Shown here: positions 34,829 to 44,294 of the stretch, one piece after another
How positions within the stretch are numbered: the stretch's first letter is position 1
Layout of the letters: every line of letters begins with the position of its first letter
DNA from: Vreelandella sulfidaeris
GTDB lineage: Bacteria; Pseudomonadota; Gammaproteobacteria; Pseudomonadales; Halomonadaceae
Assembly: GCA_007182875.1 (NCBI GenBank)
Contig: AP019514.1
Location: 806,001-870,000 of the forward strand
Direction of reading: 5' to 3'
Length of the DNA stretch: 64,000 bases
Notes under the pieces: model-generated
Told to the model about the DNA's origin: nothing
Databases searched by the model: none
What the model saw: the letters and a program-made list of their open reading frames with translations, nothing else
Program-made: the position numbers and the translations under genes

Positions 34829-34939
34829 AAAAAACGCCCCTGTCGCGCACCGCTTTGCAAAAAATCGCAAAAGCGTGCGTAACAGGGCGTCGTTGCCCGA
34901 TAGCGTCTTTTAAACGCGCGACAACCGCCATTGGCTGCC
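34829..34939 (-). promoter_or_regulatory. ANTAR-type (NasT/NasR) antitermination leader before the nirBD operon
   Basis: Reading the minus strand: hairpin P1 has arms GGCAGCC and GGTTGTC around hexaloop AATGGC (34920-34939). Hairpin P2 is GGGC-AACGAC-GCCC (34885-34898). Both hexaloops have A at position 1 and G at position 4, the ANTAR consensus. The 3' arm of P2 is also the start of a long terminator stem (CGCCCTGTTACGCACGC pairing with GTGCGCGACAGGGGCG) that ends in TTTTTTG near 34830. Binding of an ANTAR protein to P1/P2 would prevent the terminator. No nasT or nasR gene is in the window. Confidence 0.8.
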
Positions 34940-34967
34940 AACTGATTAAAAACCTTACTCTGTAACA

Positions 34968-34984
34968 AGCAAGGAGCTAGCCAA
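34968..34984 (-). promoter_or_regulatory. Sigma-54-like promoter of the leftward nitrite operon
   Basis: Minus strand TTGGCTAGCTCCTTGCT fits the -24/-12 pattern YTGGC-N-TTGCW with GG and GC exactly 10 bases apart. Transcription would begin near 34957, just upstream of hairpin P1 of the leader. This fits nitrogen-limitation control by NtrC. Confidence 0.6.
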
Positions 34985-35214
34985 CTGGACGTATAGAATG
35001 TTTTTTTAAATAACTTCAGCTGCTTATGTGTAGGTTATGGGTAAGTTGTGGCAATGCTCTTCGGATAGACTGCACGGTGATGGTGCGAAAGGGAGGTAGC
35101 GTGCACTCTCAAACACCATTTAGCGTGTGTACAGTGCGAAAAAGAGCGTTGCGTAGTCATCTGTCGGTTTTTAAATAATTGTTTATAAGAAACAATTTTT
35201 AAAATAGTTGGTTC

Positions 35215-35231
35215 TGGGCTTGGCTTTTGCA
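35215..35231 (+). promoter_or_regulatory. Sigma-54-like promoter of the rightward nasA operon
   Basis: TGGGCTTGGCTTTTGCA has GG (35217-35218) and GC (35229-35230) 10 bases apart and a TTTGCA -12 region. The start of transcription would be near 35242, about 150 bases before the leader hairpins. The -24 half is weaker than that of the facing promoter. Confidence 0.5.
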
Positions 35232-35394
35232 GCTATCTAGGCAACAAGCTAGTTAACAAGGGATAAGCGCTCATTGCTTGGCGATGGCAGCGAACAACTC
35301 AAAGCCGTTAGAAAAATAAGTAGCCGAATGTGTAGCTGTTAGACAATCTTCATCTGTTTGAAGAGTGTTTTGAAAATAGTCTGAAGAGTGTATT

Positions 35395-35488
35395 GCACCG
35401 ATGAAGGTGCGCTGTGGCAACGACGTCCAGCCCTCTTCTCTTAATGCGTTTATAGAGCGCATTAGAGAACGGGACTGGGCGTTTTTTT
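35395..35488 (+). promoter_or_regulatory. ANTAR-type antitermination leader before nasA
   Basis: Hairpin 1 is GCACC-GATGAA-GGTGC (35395-35410), a hexaloop with G at position 4 but G instead of A at position 1. Hairpin 2 (35411-35431) has a 7-bp stem with one bulged T and the hexaloop AACGAC, identical to the P2 loop of the facing leader. Its 3' arm starts a long terminator stem: CCAGCCC...CTTAATGCG pairs with CGCATTAGAGAACGGGACTGG and is followed by seven T (35482-35488). The nasA start lies 35 bases further on. Confidence 0.78.
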
Positions 35489-35523
35489 ATGCCTGGCGCT
35501 AATGAGCAATCCGAGGAGTAGCT

Positions 35524-38237
35524 ATGACTCAGGCCAAAACCATATGCCCCTACTGCGGCGTCGGCTGTGGCGTAACGGCAACCGTTGACGCGGGCACGCT
35601 GAGCGCCGTAGAGGGCGACCGCGAGCATCCGGCGAACTACGGGCGGCTGTGTGTCAAAGGGTCTGCGCTACACGAAACCTTGGGGAACCAGGGGCGGCTG
35701 ACTCACCCTCGCATTGATGGTGTTGAGGTCTCCTGGGACAATGCCCTAAGCACTACTGCCGAACGCTTAAACACCCTGCGGGCCGAGCATGGCAACCATA
35801 GTGTGGCCGCGTACCTCTCCGGCCAGCTGCTAACCGAAGATTACTACGTAGCCAATAAGCTGTTTAAAGGCTTTTTAGGCACACCCCACTTAGATACTAA
35901 TTCGCGACTGTGTATGGCCTCTGCGGTCGCTGGCTATAAACGTGCCTTCGGTGCGGATGCGGTGCCGTGCAACTACGAAGATCTGGAGGAGGCGGAGCTG
36001 GTCGTGTTGGTGGGCTCTAACCTAGCCTGGAATCACCCGGTGCTTTACCAGCGCATTAAAGTGGCGAAAGAGCGCAACCCACTGATGCGCCTGGTGGTGA
36101 TCGACCCCGCGTGACAGACAGTTGTGAAATTGCTGACCTCTACCTTGGGATTAAACCAGGCAGCGATGCTTACCTATTTAACGGCCTGCTGGCGTGGATG
36201 ACGCAACGTGAAAAGCTCGATACCCGCTATCTTGAGCGTCACACCGAAGGGTTTGAGGATGCGCTGGCGGCAGCCCTCAGCAAACCGCAGGTTCAGTGGT
36301 GGAAGTCGCGGCGGTCTGTGATGTCGACCCCGAGCGTCTGGAAACCTTCTACTACTGGTTCGCCAGCCAGTTGCATGTGGTCACGCTCTACTCCCAGGGC
36401 GTTAATCAATCCGCCAGTGGTACCGATAAGTGCAACGCGATTATTAACTGCCACTTAGCTGGTGGAAAGATTGGCTTGCCGGGGGCGGGGCCGTTCTCGA
36501 TTACCGGCCAGCCCAACGCCATGGGGGGCCGCGAAGTAGGTGGGTTAGCCAACCAATTAGCCGCGCATATGGATTACCACACCCCAGGTGCCTTCGAGCT
36601 GGTCAGCCGCTTTTGGGCTACCGACAGCCTGACGCCGAGCCTGCCGGAAGGGCCCGGTTATAAAGCAGTGGAACTGTTTGAAGCCATTGAGCGTGGTGAG
36701 ATAAAAGCGCTGTGGGTAATGGCCACCAATCCTGCCATCAGCCTGCCCGATGCTGCACGGGTACGCGCTGCGCTGGAAAAGTGCCCGCTGGTAATCGTTT
36801 CCGAGTGCGCTGCCCATACCGACCTGCTGCCTTATGCCGACATTGTGCTGCCTGCCTCGGGGTGGTCGGAAAAGATGGCACGGTGACTAACTCCGAGCGG
36901 CGTATTTCTCGCCAGCGGGGCATGTTGCCGCCCCCGGTGAGGCCCGCCACGATTGGTGGATAATCTGCGAGGTGGCGAAACGGTTGGGGTATGCCGAGGC
37001 GTTTAACTACGCGCACCCTTGGGAGATTTTCGACGAGCACGCTCGGCTCTCGGCGTTTGAAAACGGCATTGAGGGAAGTCCGAAACGAGTGTTCGATATT
37101 TCAGGGCTGGTAGGGCTGGGTCAAGAGGGGTACGACACCCTGGCGCCGATCCAGTGGCCGGTGACTGTTCAAGCGCCCCACGGCACGGCACGGCTATTTG
37201 AGGAGGGCGAGTTTGCCACCGCTAATGGCCGCGCCAAGCTGCTGGCGATCCATCCTCAAGGGCCTGAGCAGTCGCTGAGTGCAGCCTATCCGCTTCGGCT
37301 TAATACCGGCCGGATACGTGACCAGTGGCACACCATGACCCGCACCGCACGCTCACCGCGGTTAATGAACCACCGCGCTGAACCCTTTATGGACGTGCAC
37401 CCCGACGACGCCGATACCGCCGGTGTGAGCGATCAAGGGCTGGCGGTGTTAACCGCCGCGAAAGGTGAATTTCGCGCTCGGGTGCGGGTCTCCAATGCCC
37501 AGCGCCGCGGTGAGGTCTTCGTGCCCATCCACTGGACTGACTGCTTCACCCAGCAGGCCAGAAGCAGCGCGCTGATCGACTGCATTACGGATCCGCTCTC
37601 TGGGCAGCCTGAATCGAAACACGGCGCTGTGGCGCTGGCGCCGCTTGCTACCGAATGGCAGGCCACCCTGCTGGTCGCCGAAGGTGTAACGGAGTCAACA
37701 CCCTGGTGCACCAGTGCCTACTGGACACGTATTCCCATGCGCAGCTGCCAGCGCTGGCAGCTTGCCAATACTCAGTCGGTGAATGACTGGTTAGCGCAGC
37801 TGAAAACGTGGCTGCCCGGCGACGTATCGGTCGTCAGCCAAGACCCGACTAACGGACGCCTGCGCGCCGCCTGCGTGGAAAACGGTCAGTTGCGCTGGTG
37901 GCTGATGGTCGGCCCGCCCAACGAGTTGCCAGGGTTGGCGTGGCTGGAAGCGCGTTTTAACGATGAAAGGCTCAGCGATACCCATCGCCGACGTTTATTA
38001 GCAGGCTGCGACGACGGCGCTGCGGATACCGGTCCGGTGGTCTGCAGCTGTCACCAGGTAGGCCAAACCACCATCGTTAATGCCATCCGCGAGGGTGACA
38101 CCAGCGTAGAAGCGTTGGGCGCTAGGCTCGCCTGCGGCACCCAGTGCGGCAGCTGTATTCCCGAATTGAAATCACTTATTGAAGAGGAGCGGCCCCATGC
38201 CCGCACTAAGCAATCCCTTGCTACTGAAGTGGTTTAA
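35524..38237 (+). CDS. nasA: Assimilatory nitrate reductase catalytic subunit NasA
   Basis: Cytoplasmic molybdopterin enzyme that reduces nitrate to nitrite, about 905 residues. The N-terminal [4Fe-4S] motif is CPYCGVGC with the fourth Cys in GRLCVKG. The molybdopterin domain follows (SQGVNQSASGTDKCNAIINCHL, GPFSITGQPNAMGGREVGG). A molydopterin-dinucleotide-binding domain (LRLNTGRIRDQWHTMTRT) and a C-terminal BFD-like [2Fe-2S] domain (VVCSCHQVG... CGTQCGSCIPE) complete it. One-base breaks lie near 36112, 36296, 36880 and 36945. Start ATG 35524 has GGAGTAGCT upstream. Confidence 0.93.
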
Positions 38238-39096
38238 CGCCTTTATGCGGCTGTCGCAACGCGCGCTGTCGCCGTGGGTTCAGCATGCTACTGATATACG
38301 TTTGCCACTGCGTGGTGAGTGCCGCGCGGGGCAGGTTTATCTGGTCGGCGCAGGCAGCGGCGACGCGGAGCTGTTAACCCTCAAGGCCGCACGTTTACTT
38401 ATGCAGGCCGACGCCGTGGTGTATGACCGCTTGGTGGGCGATGACGTGCTGGCGCTGATCCCTGGTGGCAGCGAGCGCTACTACGTGGGTAAAGCACGCG
38501 GCCATCACAGCGTACCGCAAGCTGAGATCGGTGCGCTGATGGTAAAACTCGCCCGGGAAGGTAAATCGGTGGTGCGCTTGAAAGGCGGCGACCCGGCGGT
38601 GTTTGCGCGGATGGGTGAAGAGCTGGACGCTTTGGCCGCCGCTGAGATCCCTGCTGCCATTGTGCCGGGGATTACCGCGGCCTCTGCCGCCGCTGCCTGT
38701 ATGGGCATCCCGCTCACCGACCGTGGTCATGCTCAGCAGCTACGCTTTGTGACTGCCCAGCTATGCCGCGAAGACGGTTCGCCGGATTGGGCGTCGCTGG
38801 CGCGCAAGGATGAAACCCTGGTGTTTTATATGGGGCTTTCAAAAGTGAGTGCCATTTGCCACGGCCTGCGCCAGGCAGGCCTGCCGGATGAGTGGCCGAT
38901 CATGCTGGTGGCTAACGCCAGCCAGCCCGAACAGCAGTCGCTGGTGGGCTCGCTTGCTGACATGCCCGAGCAACTCGCCGCAACTCCGTTGCCGTCACCC
39001 TGCTTGATTGTGGTGGGCAGCGTGGTGCAAAGAGTCGCCACTTCGCCTGCTTTAAAAACCACCGACATTGCTCAGCCTTACTCCTCTGACCTTTAA
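38197..39096 (+). CDS. cobA: Uroporphyrinogen-III C-methyltransferase (sirohaem synthesis)
   Basis: SAM-dependent methyltransferase (SUMT) that makes precorrin-2, the sirohaem precursor needed by NirB. The frame is intact, about 300 residues, and overlaps the nasA end by 41 bp. It shows VYLVGAGSGDAELLTLKAARLL, DAVVYDRLV, RLKGGDPAVFARMGEEL, VPGITAASAAAACMGIPLTDRG and the C-terminal SPCLIVVGSVV. It has an extra 45-residue N-terminal arm (NPLLLKWFNAFMRLSQRAL) and no CysG dehydrogenase domain. The linkage to nasA and nirB agrees with its role. Confidence 0.92.
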   Translation: MPALSNPLLLKWFNAFMRLSQRALSPWVQHATDIRLPLRGECRAGQVYLVGAGSGDAELLTLKAARLLMQADAVVYDRLVGDDVLALIPGGSERYYVGKARGHHSVPQAEIGALMVKLAREGKSVVRLKGGDPAVFARMGEELDALAAAEIPAAIVPGITAASAAAACMGIPLTDRGHAQQLRFVTAQLCREDGSPDWASLARKDETLVFYMGLSKVSAICHGLRQAGLPDEWPIMLVANASQPEQQSLVGSLADMPEQLAATPLPSPCLIVVGSVVQRVATSPALKTTDIAQPYSSDL

Positions 39097-39134
39097 CTTT
39101 TGACCTTTGAACCTGCTGCTAAGGAAACGCCTTT

Positions 39135-39943
39135 ATGTCCTACTTATTGCCTGCTGAATTTGCCACTAAGATGGTCGATGCCGGTGAAGCCAAACTGCAC
39201 ATGTCTACCCGCGATGCTTTGATTCGTGCCTTTATGGCGGGGGCTATTTTGGCCATCGCTGCAGTATTTGCGGTGACCGTAGCGGTACAAACCGGCTACC
39301 CGATTATCGGCGCCATCCTGTTTCCGGTGGGCTTTTCGATACTTTATCTAATGGGATTTGATCTGTTGACCGGGGTGTTTGTGTTAACACCGCTGGCATG
39401 GCTGGATAAGCGGCCCGGCGTTACGATTAATCGTATTCTTAAGCACTGGGGTATTGTATTTACTGGTAATTTTGCCGGGGCATTAACGGTCGCTTTTCTA
39501 ATGGCGATTGTCTTTACCTACGGCTTTAGCACCGAACCTAGCGAGGTGGGCCGAGTCATTGGTGAAGTAGGCGAAGGGCGCACGGTGGGCTATAAAGAGT
39601 ACGGTGCTGGCGGCATGGCAACGATTTTTATCCGTGGCATATTGTGCAACTGGATGGTCTCACTGGGCGTAGTGGGCGCGATGATTTCGACCACGGTCAG
39701 CGGCAAGGTCATTGCCATGTGGATGCCGATTATGCTGTTCTTCGGCATGGGGTTCGAGCACTCGGTGGTCAATATGTTCCTGTTCCCATCCGGGCTGATG
39801 ATGGGGGTAATTTTTCGATGATGGATTATCTGATCTGGAACGAGATTCCTGTGGTACTGGGTAACTTAATTGGTGGTTTGGCATTGACGGGGCTCACCCT
39901 CTACACCACCCATGTGCGTACCGCGCCACAGAAAGCGTTATAA
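39135..39943 (+). CDS. Formate/nitrite transporter family channel (NirC-like)
   Basis: Inner-membrane FNT channel, about 269 residues with six helices. It probably moves nitrite across the membrane. It shows LFPVGFSILYLMGFDLLTGVFV, NFAGALTVAFLMAI and MPIMLFFGMGFEHSVVNMF, all family hallmarks. The only break is a G missing from the run 39803-39807; a sixth G restores GGNFSMMDYLIWNEIPVVLGN. It follows cobA and precedes a terminator. No nitrate-specific transporter (NarK or NrtABC) is present in the window. Confidence 0.9.
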
Positions 39944-39972
39944 GTGCTGCATAGCGAACTTTGAAGAACCAT

Positions 39973-40000
39973 AAGCCTTCGCTTTGGCGGAGGCTTTTTT
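39973..40000 (+). terminator. Rho-independent terminator after the FNT gene
   Basis: AAGCCTTCGC-TTTG-GCGGAGGCTT followed by TTTTT lies 30 bp after the FNT stop and only 13 bp before the PP2C-kinase gene. Expression of the kinase gene therefore needs read-through or its own promoter. Confidence 0.85.
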
Positions 40001-40012
40001 AGGGGAAGCATA

Positions 40013-41736
40013 ATGGCAGCGCTGACCATTTCGCTCGGCCAGTACTCGGATAAAGGGCGCAAGCCAAGCAACCAGGATTTTTTATGGTGCCTATTTGCCC
40101 AACGACTCCCTGCGCGTAAACAAAGGCATTGCGATCGCGTTAGCAGATGGGATCAGCAGCAGTGATGTCAGCCGCGAGGCAAGTGAGGCGGCGGTGGGTG
40201 GATTTCTGAGCGATTATTATGCCACCCCGGCCACTTGGACGGTCAAAACGTCAGCCCAGCGGGTACTGCAAGCGACTAACGCGTGGCTTTATGCCCAAAC
40301 CCGGCAAAGCCAGTACCGTTATAACCTGGACCGCGGCTATGTATGTACCCTGAGCGCGATGGTGCTTAAGTCCACCACCGCACACCTGTTTCATGTCGGC
40401 GATAGCCGTATCTATCAGCTTACCGGCAATACGCTGGAGGTGCTAACCGAGGATCATCGCTTTTGGGCATCGCGGGAAGTCAGCCATTTAAGCCGCGCCA
40501 TGGGGGCCAGCCAGCACCTGGAGCTGGATTATCGCGCCGTATCGCTCAGCGCCGACGATCTGTTTGTACTTACCACCGATGGCGTTTACGAGTGGTTAAC
40601 CAGCGCTGAAATGGTCGCGCTGATTCATGCTCACTGGGGCGATCTTGATATGGCCGCTAAGGCGCTGGTTGATGCCGCTCTTGAGAACGGCAGCGACGAT
40701 AACCTGACGGTGCAGATTGTGCGCGTTGATACGCTGCCCGAGCATCACGCCGATGAGCTTTATGCAGCAATGAGTGTATTACCACAGCCACCAGAATTAC
40801 GCGCGGGCAGCGAACTGGATGGCTATCGCATTGTGCGTCAACTGCATGCCAGTAGCCGCAGCCATGTCTACCTGGCGGAAGATATCGCTAGTGGCGATAA
40901 GGTAGCGTTGAAAACGCTTTCAACCGAGCTAAGCCAAGACCCGGCGAGTATTGAGCGGTTTGTGCGTGAAGAGTGGATTGCACGTCGCATTGATAATGAA
41001 CATGTACTTAAAGCTCCCGTGCAAGAGCGACCCCGCCATTATCTTTATACCGTACTGGCCTATATCGAAGGGCAAACCCTGACCCAATGGATGCGCGACC
41101 ACCCCAATGCTGAATTAGCCAGTGTCCGTCCCATTGTCGAGCAGATTGCCAAAGGGCTTCGCGCCTTTCATCGTCTGGAAATGCTCCATCAGGATCTGCG
41201 TCCTGATAACGTTATGATTGATCACCACGGTACGGTGAAGCTGATCGATTTTGGCGCAGCCAAGGTGGCGGGAATTGCCGAAGCGGAGAGCCAAGACCAC
41301 GTTAGCGAAGATATCCTAGGCACCGCACAGTACACCGCGCCGGAGTATTTTTTTAGGTGAAGGGGGTACTCCCCAGGCAGACCAGTACTCCCCTGGCCGT
41401 TATCACCTATCAGATGTTGACCGGCACGCTGCCCTACGGCACCAACGTGGCTAAAACACGCACAAGGGCGGCGCAACATAAGCTGGCGTATCAGTCAGCG
41501 CTCAACGAAAACCGTGAACTGCCTGCTTGGGTGGATGAAGTACTTAAAGGGCGCTGCATCCCAGCCCCTACAACCGTTATCCGGCGCTTTCGGAGTTTGT
41601 TTTTGAACTGAACTCACCAAGTCCAGGGTTGCTTAAGCGCGCACAGTTACCATTGTTAGAACGTGACCCGGTACTTTTCTGGAAGGGTGTGTCGTTGGCA
41701 TTGGCTATTATCGTGATTGCCCTATTAGTGCGGTAA
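40013..41736 (+). CDS. PP2C phosphatase-Ser/Thr kinase fusion linked to nitrate assimilation
   Basis: About 575 residues. Residues 1-240 are a PP2C-type phosphatase (GIAIALADGISSS, LFHVGDSRIYQL, DDLFVLTTDGVYEW, GSDDNLTVQIVRV). Residues 260-530 are a protein kinase: the catalytic loop is HQDLRPDN, DFG is LIDFGAAK, and GTAQYTAPEYF matches the APE region. One C-terminal membrane helix (SLALAIIVIALLV) ends it. An extra T in the run 40078-40083 breaks the start; five T give DFYGAYLPN. Other breaks lie near 41355 and 41550. Similar fusions sit beside nas/nir genes in Pseudomonas (PA1782). The substrate is unknown. Confidence 0.87.
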
Positions 41737-41757
41737 GGATAGCCATGGTTGCTGCTA

Positions 41758-43013
41758 TCAGCGCGCATCGTCGAAGCGGTCGACCCGGCGTAAGGTTGGG
41801 AAAAGCCTTATCCAGGCGCCCACCACTGCTAGCGTACCGACACCGCCAATGATGGCTGCGGGTACGGCACCAAACCAGGCAGCCATGCTGCCCGCGCGAA
41901 ACTCGCCTAACTCATTGCTGGAGCCGATAAATAGCATGTTGACCGCATTCACACGGCCACGCATTTCATCGGGAGTAGCAAGCTGAATCAGTGTCATGCG
42001 TACATATACACTAATCATATCGGCGGCACCCGCCACGAACATGGCTATCAGCGAAACCCAAAAATCGTCGAAAAGCGAACACCAGGTTGGCAACGCCGAA
42101 AACGGCTACCGCTACAAACATGACCCAACCGGCGCGGCGCTTGATACCGCGCATGCCTAAGTACAACCCCATGAGCAGTGCACCGACAGCAATTGCGCTG
42201 CGTAATGCACCTAATCCTTCTGGCCCAACGTGCAGCACCTCCTGCGCATAAATAGGCAGCAGCGCGACGACTCCCCTAATAAAACCGCAAACAGGTCCAG
42301 GGAAATGGCCCCAAAATAATCGGCTGATAGCGGATATAGCGAATTCCCGCCGTAAACCGCTTTACCGCTGTGCTTTCTAGCGTTTTAGCTGCTTCAGCGT
42401 AGCGAATTGGTACAGGGAGCAGTAACACCAGCGCGATCGTAAAACACCCTAGGCAAACGCTGTATGCAAGGCTGCCACTCCCAATACCATAAAGAATACC
42501 GCCTAATAGAGGACCTGCAATGACGGCAATCTTCATGATGGAACTGTTCAATGCAATGGCCGAGGCAAGCTGAGCGCGGGGCACGATATTGGGCAGCAAA
42601 CTTTGTAGCGCAGGGCCGGTGAAAGCGCGCGCCGCTCCAAACAGTGCCAATACTGCGTAAAAGCCGGTCACGTTGTGGCTCTCGTTCAGCGAAAGCGTGA
42701 GCAGCAAGGCGCTGCACAGCCCTTGTACTCCCCAGCTAAACTGCAAAATGCGTTTGCGCGAGAAGCGGTCAACGACATCCCCCGCGGGCAGCAGAAGCAG
42801 CACCATGGGCAGGAACTGCGCCAATCCCACATACGCCAGGGCCATGGGATCACGGGTGATGTCGTAAACCTGCCAAGCCACCACGATGGCCTGAATTTGC
42901 ATGGCAAATACCGCGGCTAAGCGCGACAGCAAAAAGCTTAAAAACCCCGATTGGCGGTGAAGCGGCAGTAAAGGCTCATTAGCGCTGGCAGGTGCGTTGG
43001 TAGCGGTTGTCAT
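41758..43013 (-). CDS. Major facilitator transporter (MFS_3/enterobactin-exporter-like)
   Basis: About 418 residues and twelve helices, of the group annotated MFS_3 (EntS-like exporters). It shows SFLLSRLAAVFAMQIQAIVVAW near the start, GDVVDRFSRKRIL as motif A, ARAFTGPALQSLLPNIVPRAQL and the C-terminal DMISVYVRMTLIQLATPDEMRGRV. Breaks lie near 42275 and 42060. It converges with the kinase gene, leaving 21 bp. The substrate is unknown. Confidence 0.85.
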
Positions 43014-43112
43014 AGCGTCTTCATGGTTAACGGCGTTTCAAGGCCCTGGGGTTGAAGTGAAGCAATCACCACCCCATGTTAGTTAACACGCTATCAATAG
43101 AAAAGGATGTTA

Positions 43113-43926
43113 ATGATGCAACAAGTGATGCCTAACCCCGGTTTCGGTACTTTTCGCCTGGAAGGCGATACGCTCAAGCAGAGCATTCATGCAGCGCTTG
43201 AGGCGGGGTATCGCCATATCGACACGGCACAGTTTTATGGCAATGAAGCGGAGGTTGGTGCCGCGATTCATGACAGCGACGTGCACCGCAGCGATATTTT
43301 TCTCACCACCAAGGTATGGTTTGACAACCTGGAACCTGCCACGCTGAAGGCCAGCGTAGACGAAAGTCTCCAGAAGCTGGGCACAGGTTACGTTGATCTG
43401 CTGTTGATTCACTGGCCATCGCCTAATGATGACGTGCCGATGGCGGATTATTTGACGGCCCTGAAGGAAGTCAAAGCGGAAGGCAAAGCACGCCATATCG
43501 GTATTTCTAATTTCACCTGCGATCAGGGTGGACGAGGCGATCAGTATTCTGGGTAAGGGCGAAATTCTGACCAATCAGATCGAGGTCCACCCTTTCCTTC
43601 AGAACCATAGACTGGTTGAGCACTGCGAGCAGCAAGGTATTCAGGTCACCGCCTTTATGCCGCTGGCGGTGGGCAAGGTAATGGACAATCCGACTCTTCA
43701 GAAAATTGCCGACGCCCATGGCGTAACGCCCGCGCAAATTGCCTTAGCGTGGGTAAAACAGCGCAATATGGTGACGATTCCTTCATCGACCAAGGCGCGC
43801 AATATTCAAAGCAACATTGCCGCATTAGATTTAGTACTAAGCGACAGTGAAATGGCTGATATTGCCATGTTGGATCGCCAAGAGCGTATTGCTAACCCTG
43901 ACTTTGCGCCAGCCTGGGATGAGTAA
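43113..43926 (+). CDS. dkgB: 2,5-diketo-D-gluconate reductase B (aldo/keto reductase)
   Basis: NADPH-dependent aldo/keto reductase resembling E. coli DkgB. The start reads MPNPGFGTFRL and the tetrad region DTAQFYGNEAEVG holds Asp and Tyr. LLIHWPSPNDDVPM and GISNFTCDQVDEAI follow, the latter after removing one extra G near 43527. The C-terminus has IPSSTKARNIQSN. About 270 residues. AAAAGGA precedes the ATG at 43113. It reduces 2,5-diketo-gluconate or methylglyoxal-type aldehydes; which one matters here is unknown. Confidence 0.88.
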
Positions 43927-43995
43927 TAGAAATGAATAATCAGGGCATGAAACGCTAAACGACGAACTTCAGTAAATAGTATGTGTCGTAGTGGG

Positions 43996-44013
43996 TGCCT
44001 GCCTAGGCAGGCA
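43996..44013. terminator. Perfect 18-bp palindrome upstream of arfA
   Basis: TGCCTGCCTAGGCAGGCA lies 70 bp after dkgB and 23 bp before the arfA start codon. It could be a terminator for dkgB or part of the arfA 5' leader. It has almost no loop, so it would pair fully as a DNA cruciform or RNA stem with a tight turn. Confidence 0.45.
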
Positions 44014-44036
44014 TCTTTAAACGAACGGAGAGAACG

Positions 44037-44198
44037 ATGAAACAGCGTAAAATCAAAGACAATGCGTTAAAAGCACAGCTGCGAACGCCGATGTTTAAAA
44101 TGCAGCAGCAAACACCGAAAAAGGGGAAAGGAAGCTACTCCCGTAAAGGACGCATTACTAATTCATGCACTAAGCAGGGATATAGCCAAGCCGCTTGA
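44037..44198 (+). CDS. arfA: Alternative ribosome-rescue factor ArfA
   Basis: ArfA frees ribosomes stalled on mRNAs without a stop codon by recruiting release factor 2. The 53-residue frame shows the family core IKDNALKAQLRTPMF and KKGKGSYSRKGR. ACGGAGAGAACG precedes the ATG at 44037. The 3' end lies inside a long stem (44174-44238), the known signal by which RNase III cuts arfA mRNA so that full-length protein is made only when tmRNA fails. The C-terminal QGYSQAA is shorter than in E. coli, as expected for a part removed in the active form. Confidence 0.92.
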   Translation: MKQRKIKDNALKAQLRTPMFKMQQQTPKKGKGSYSRKGRITNSCTKQGYSQAA

Positions 44199-44238
44199 GT
44201 TAGGTTTTTCTCGACAAGTGGTTTCGCTATATCTCTGC
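44174..44238 (+). promoter_or_regulatory. RNase III-type hairpin spanning the arfA stop
   Basis: GCAGGGATATAGC and GCTATATCTCTGC pair around an inner AAGCCGCTTG/CAAGTGGTTT stem with G-U pairs. The stem starts 25 bases before the arfA stop codon. It matches the arfA-specific hairpin that makes the message a substrate for RNase III cleavage, and it may also terminate transcription. Confidence 0.8.
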
Positions 44239-44294
44239 ACTTTATTCTAAAGCCTAAAACGCCCCGGCCACTTCCTATCGCCGGGGCGTCAATT

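Noticed and set aside
35080..35110. Sigma-54 site at GCACGGTGATGGTGC
   Set aside because: The spacing between GC-rich halves is 12 bases on the other strand instead of 10, so it does not fit; better sites exist at 34968 and 35215.
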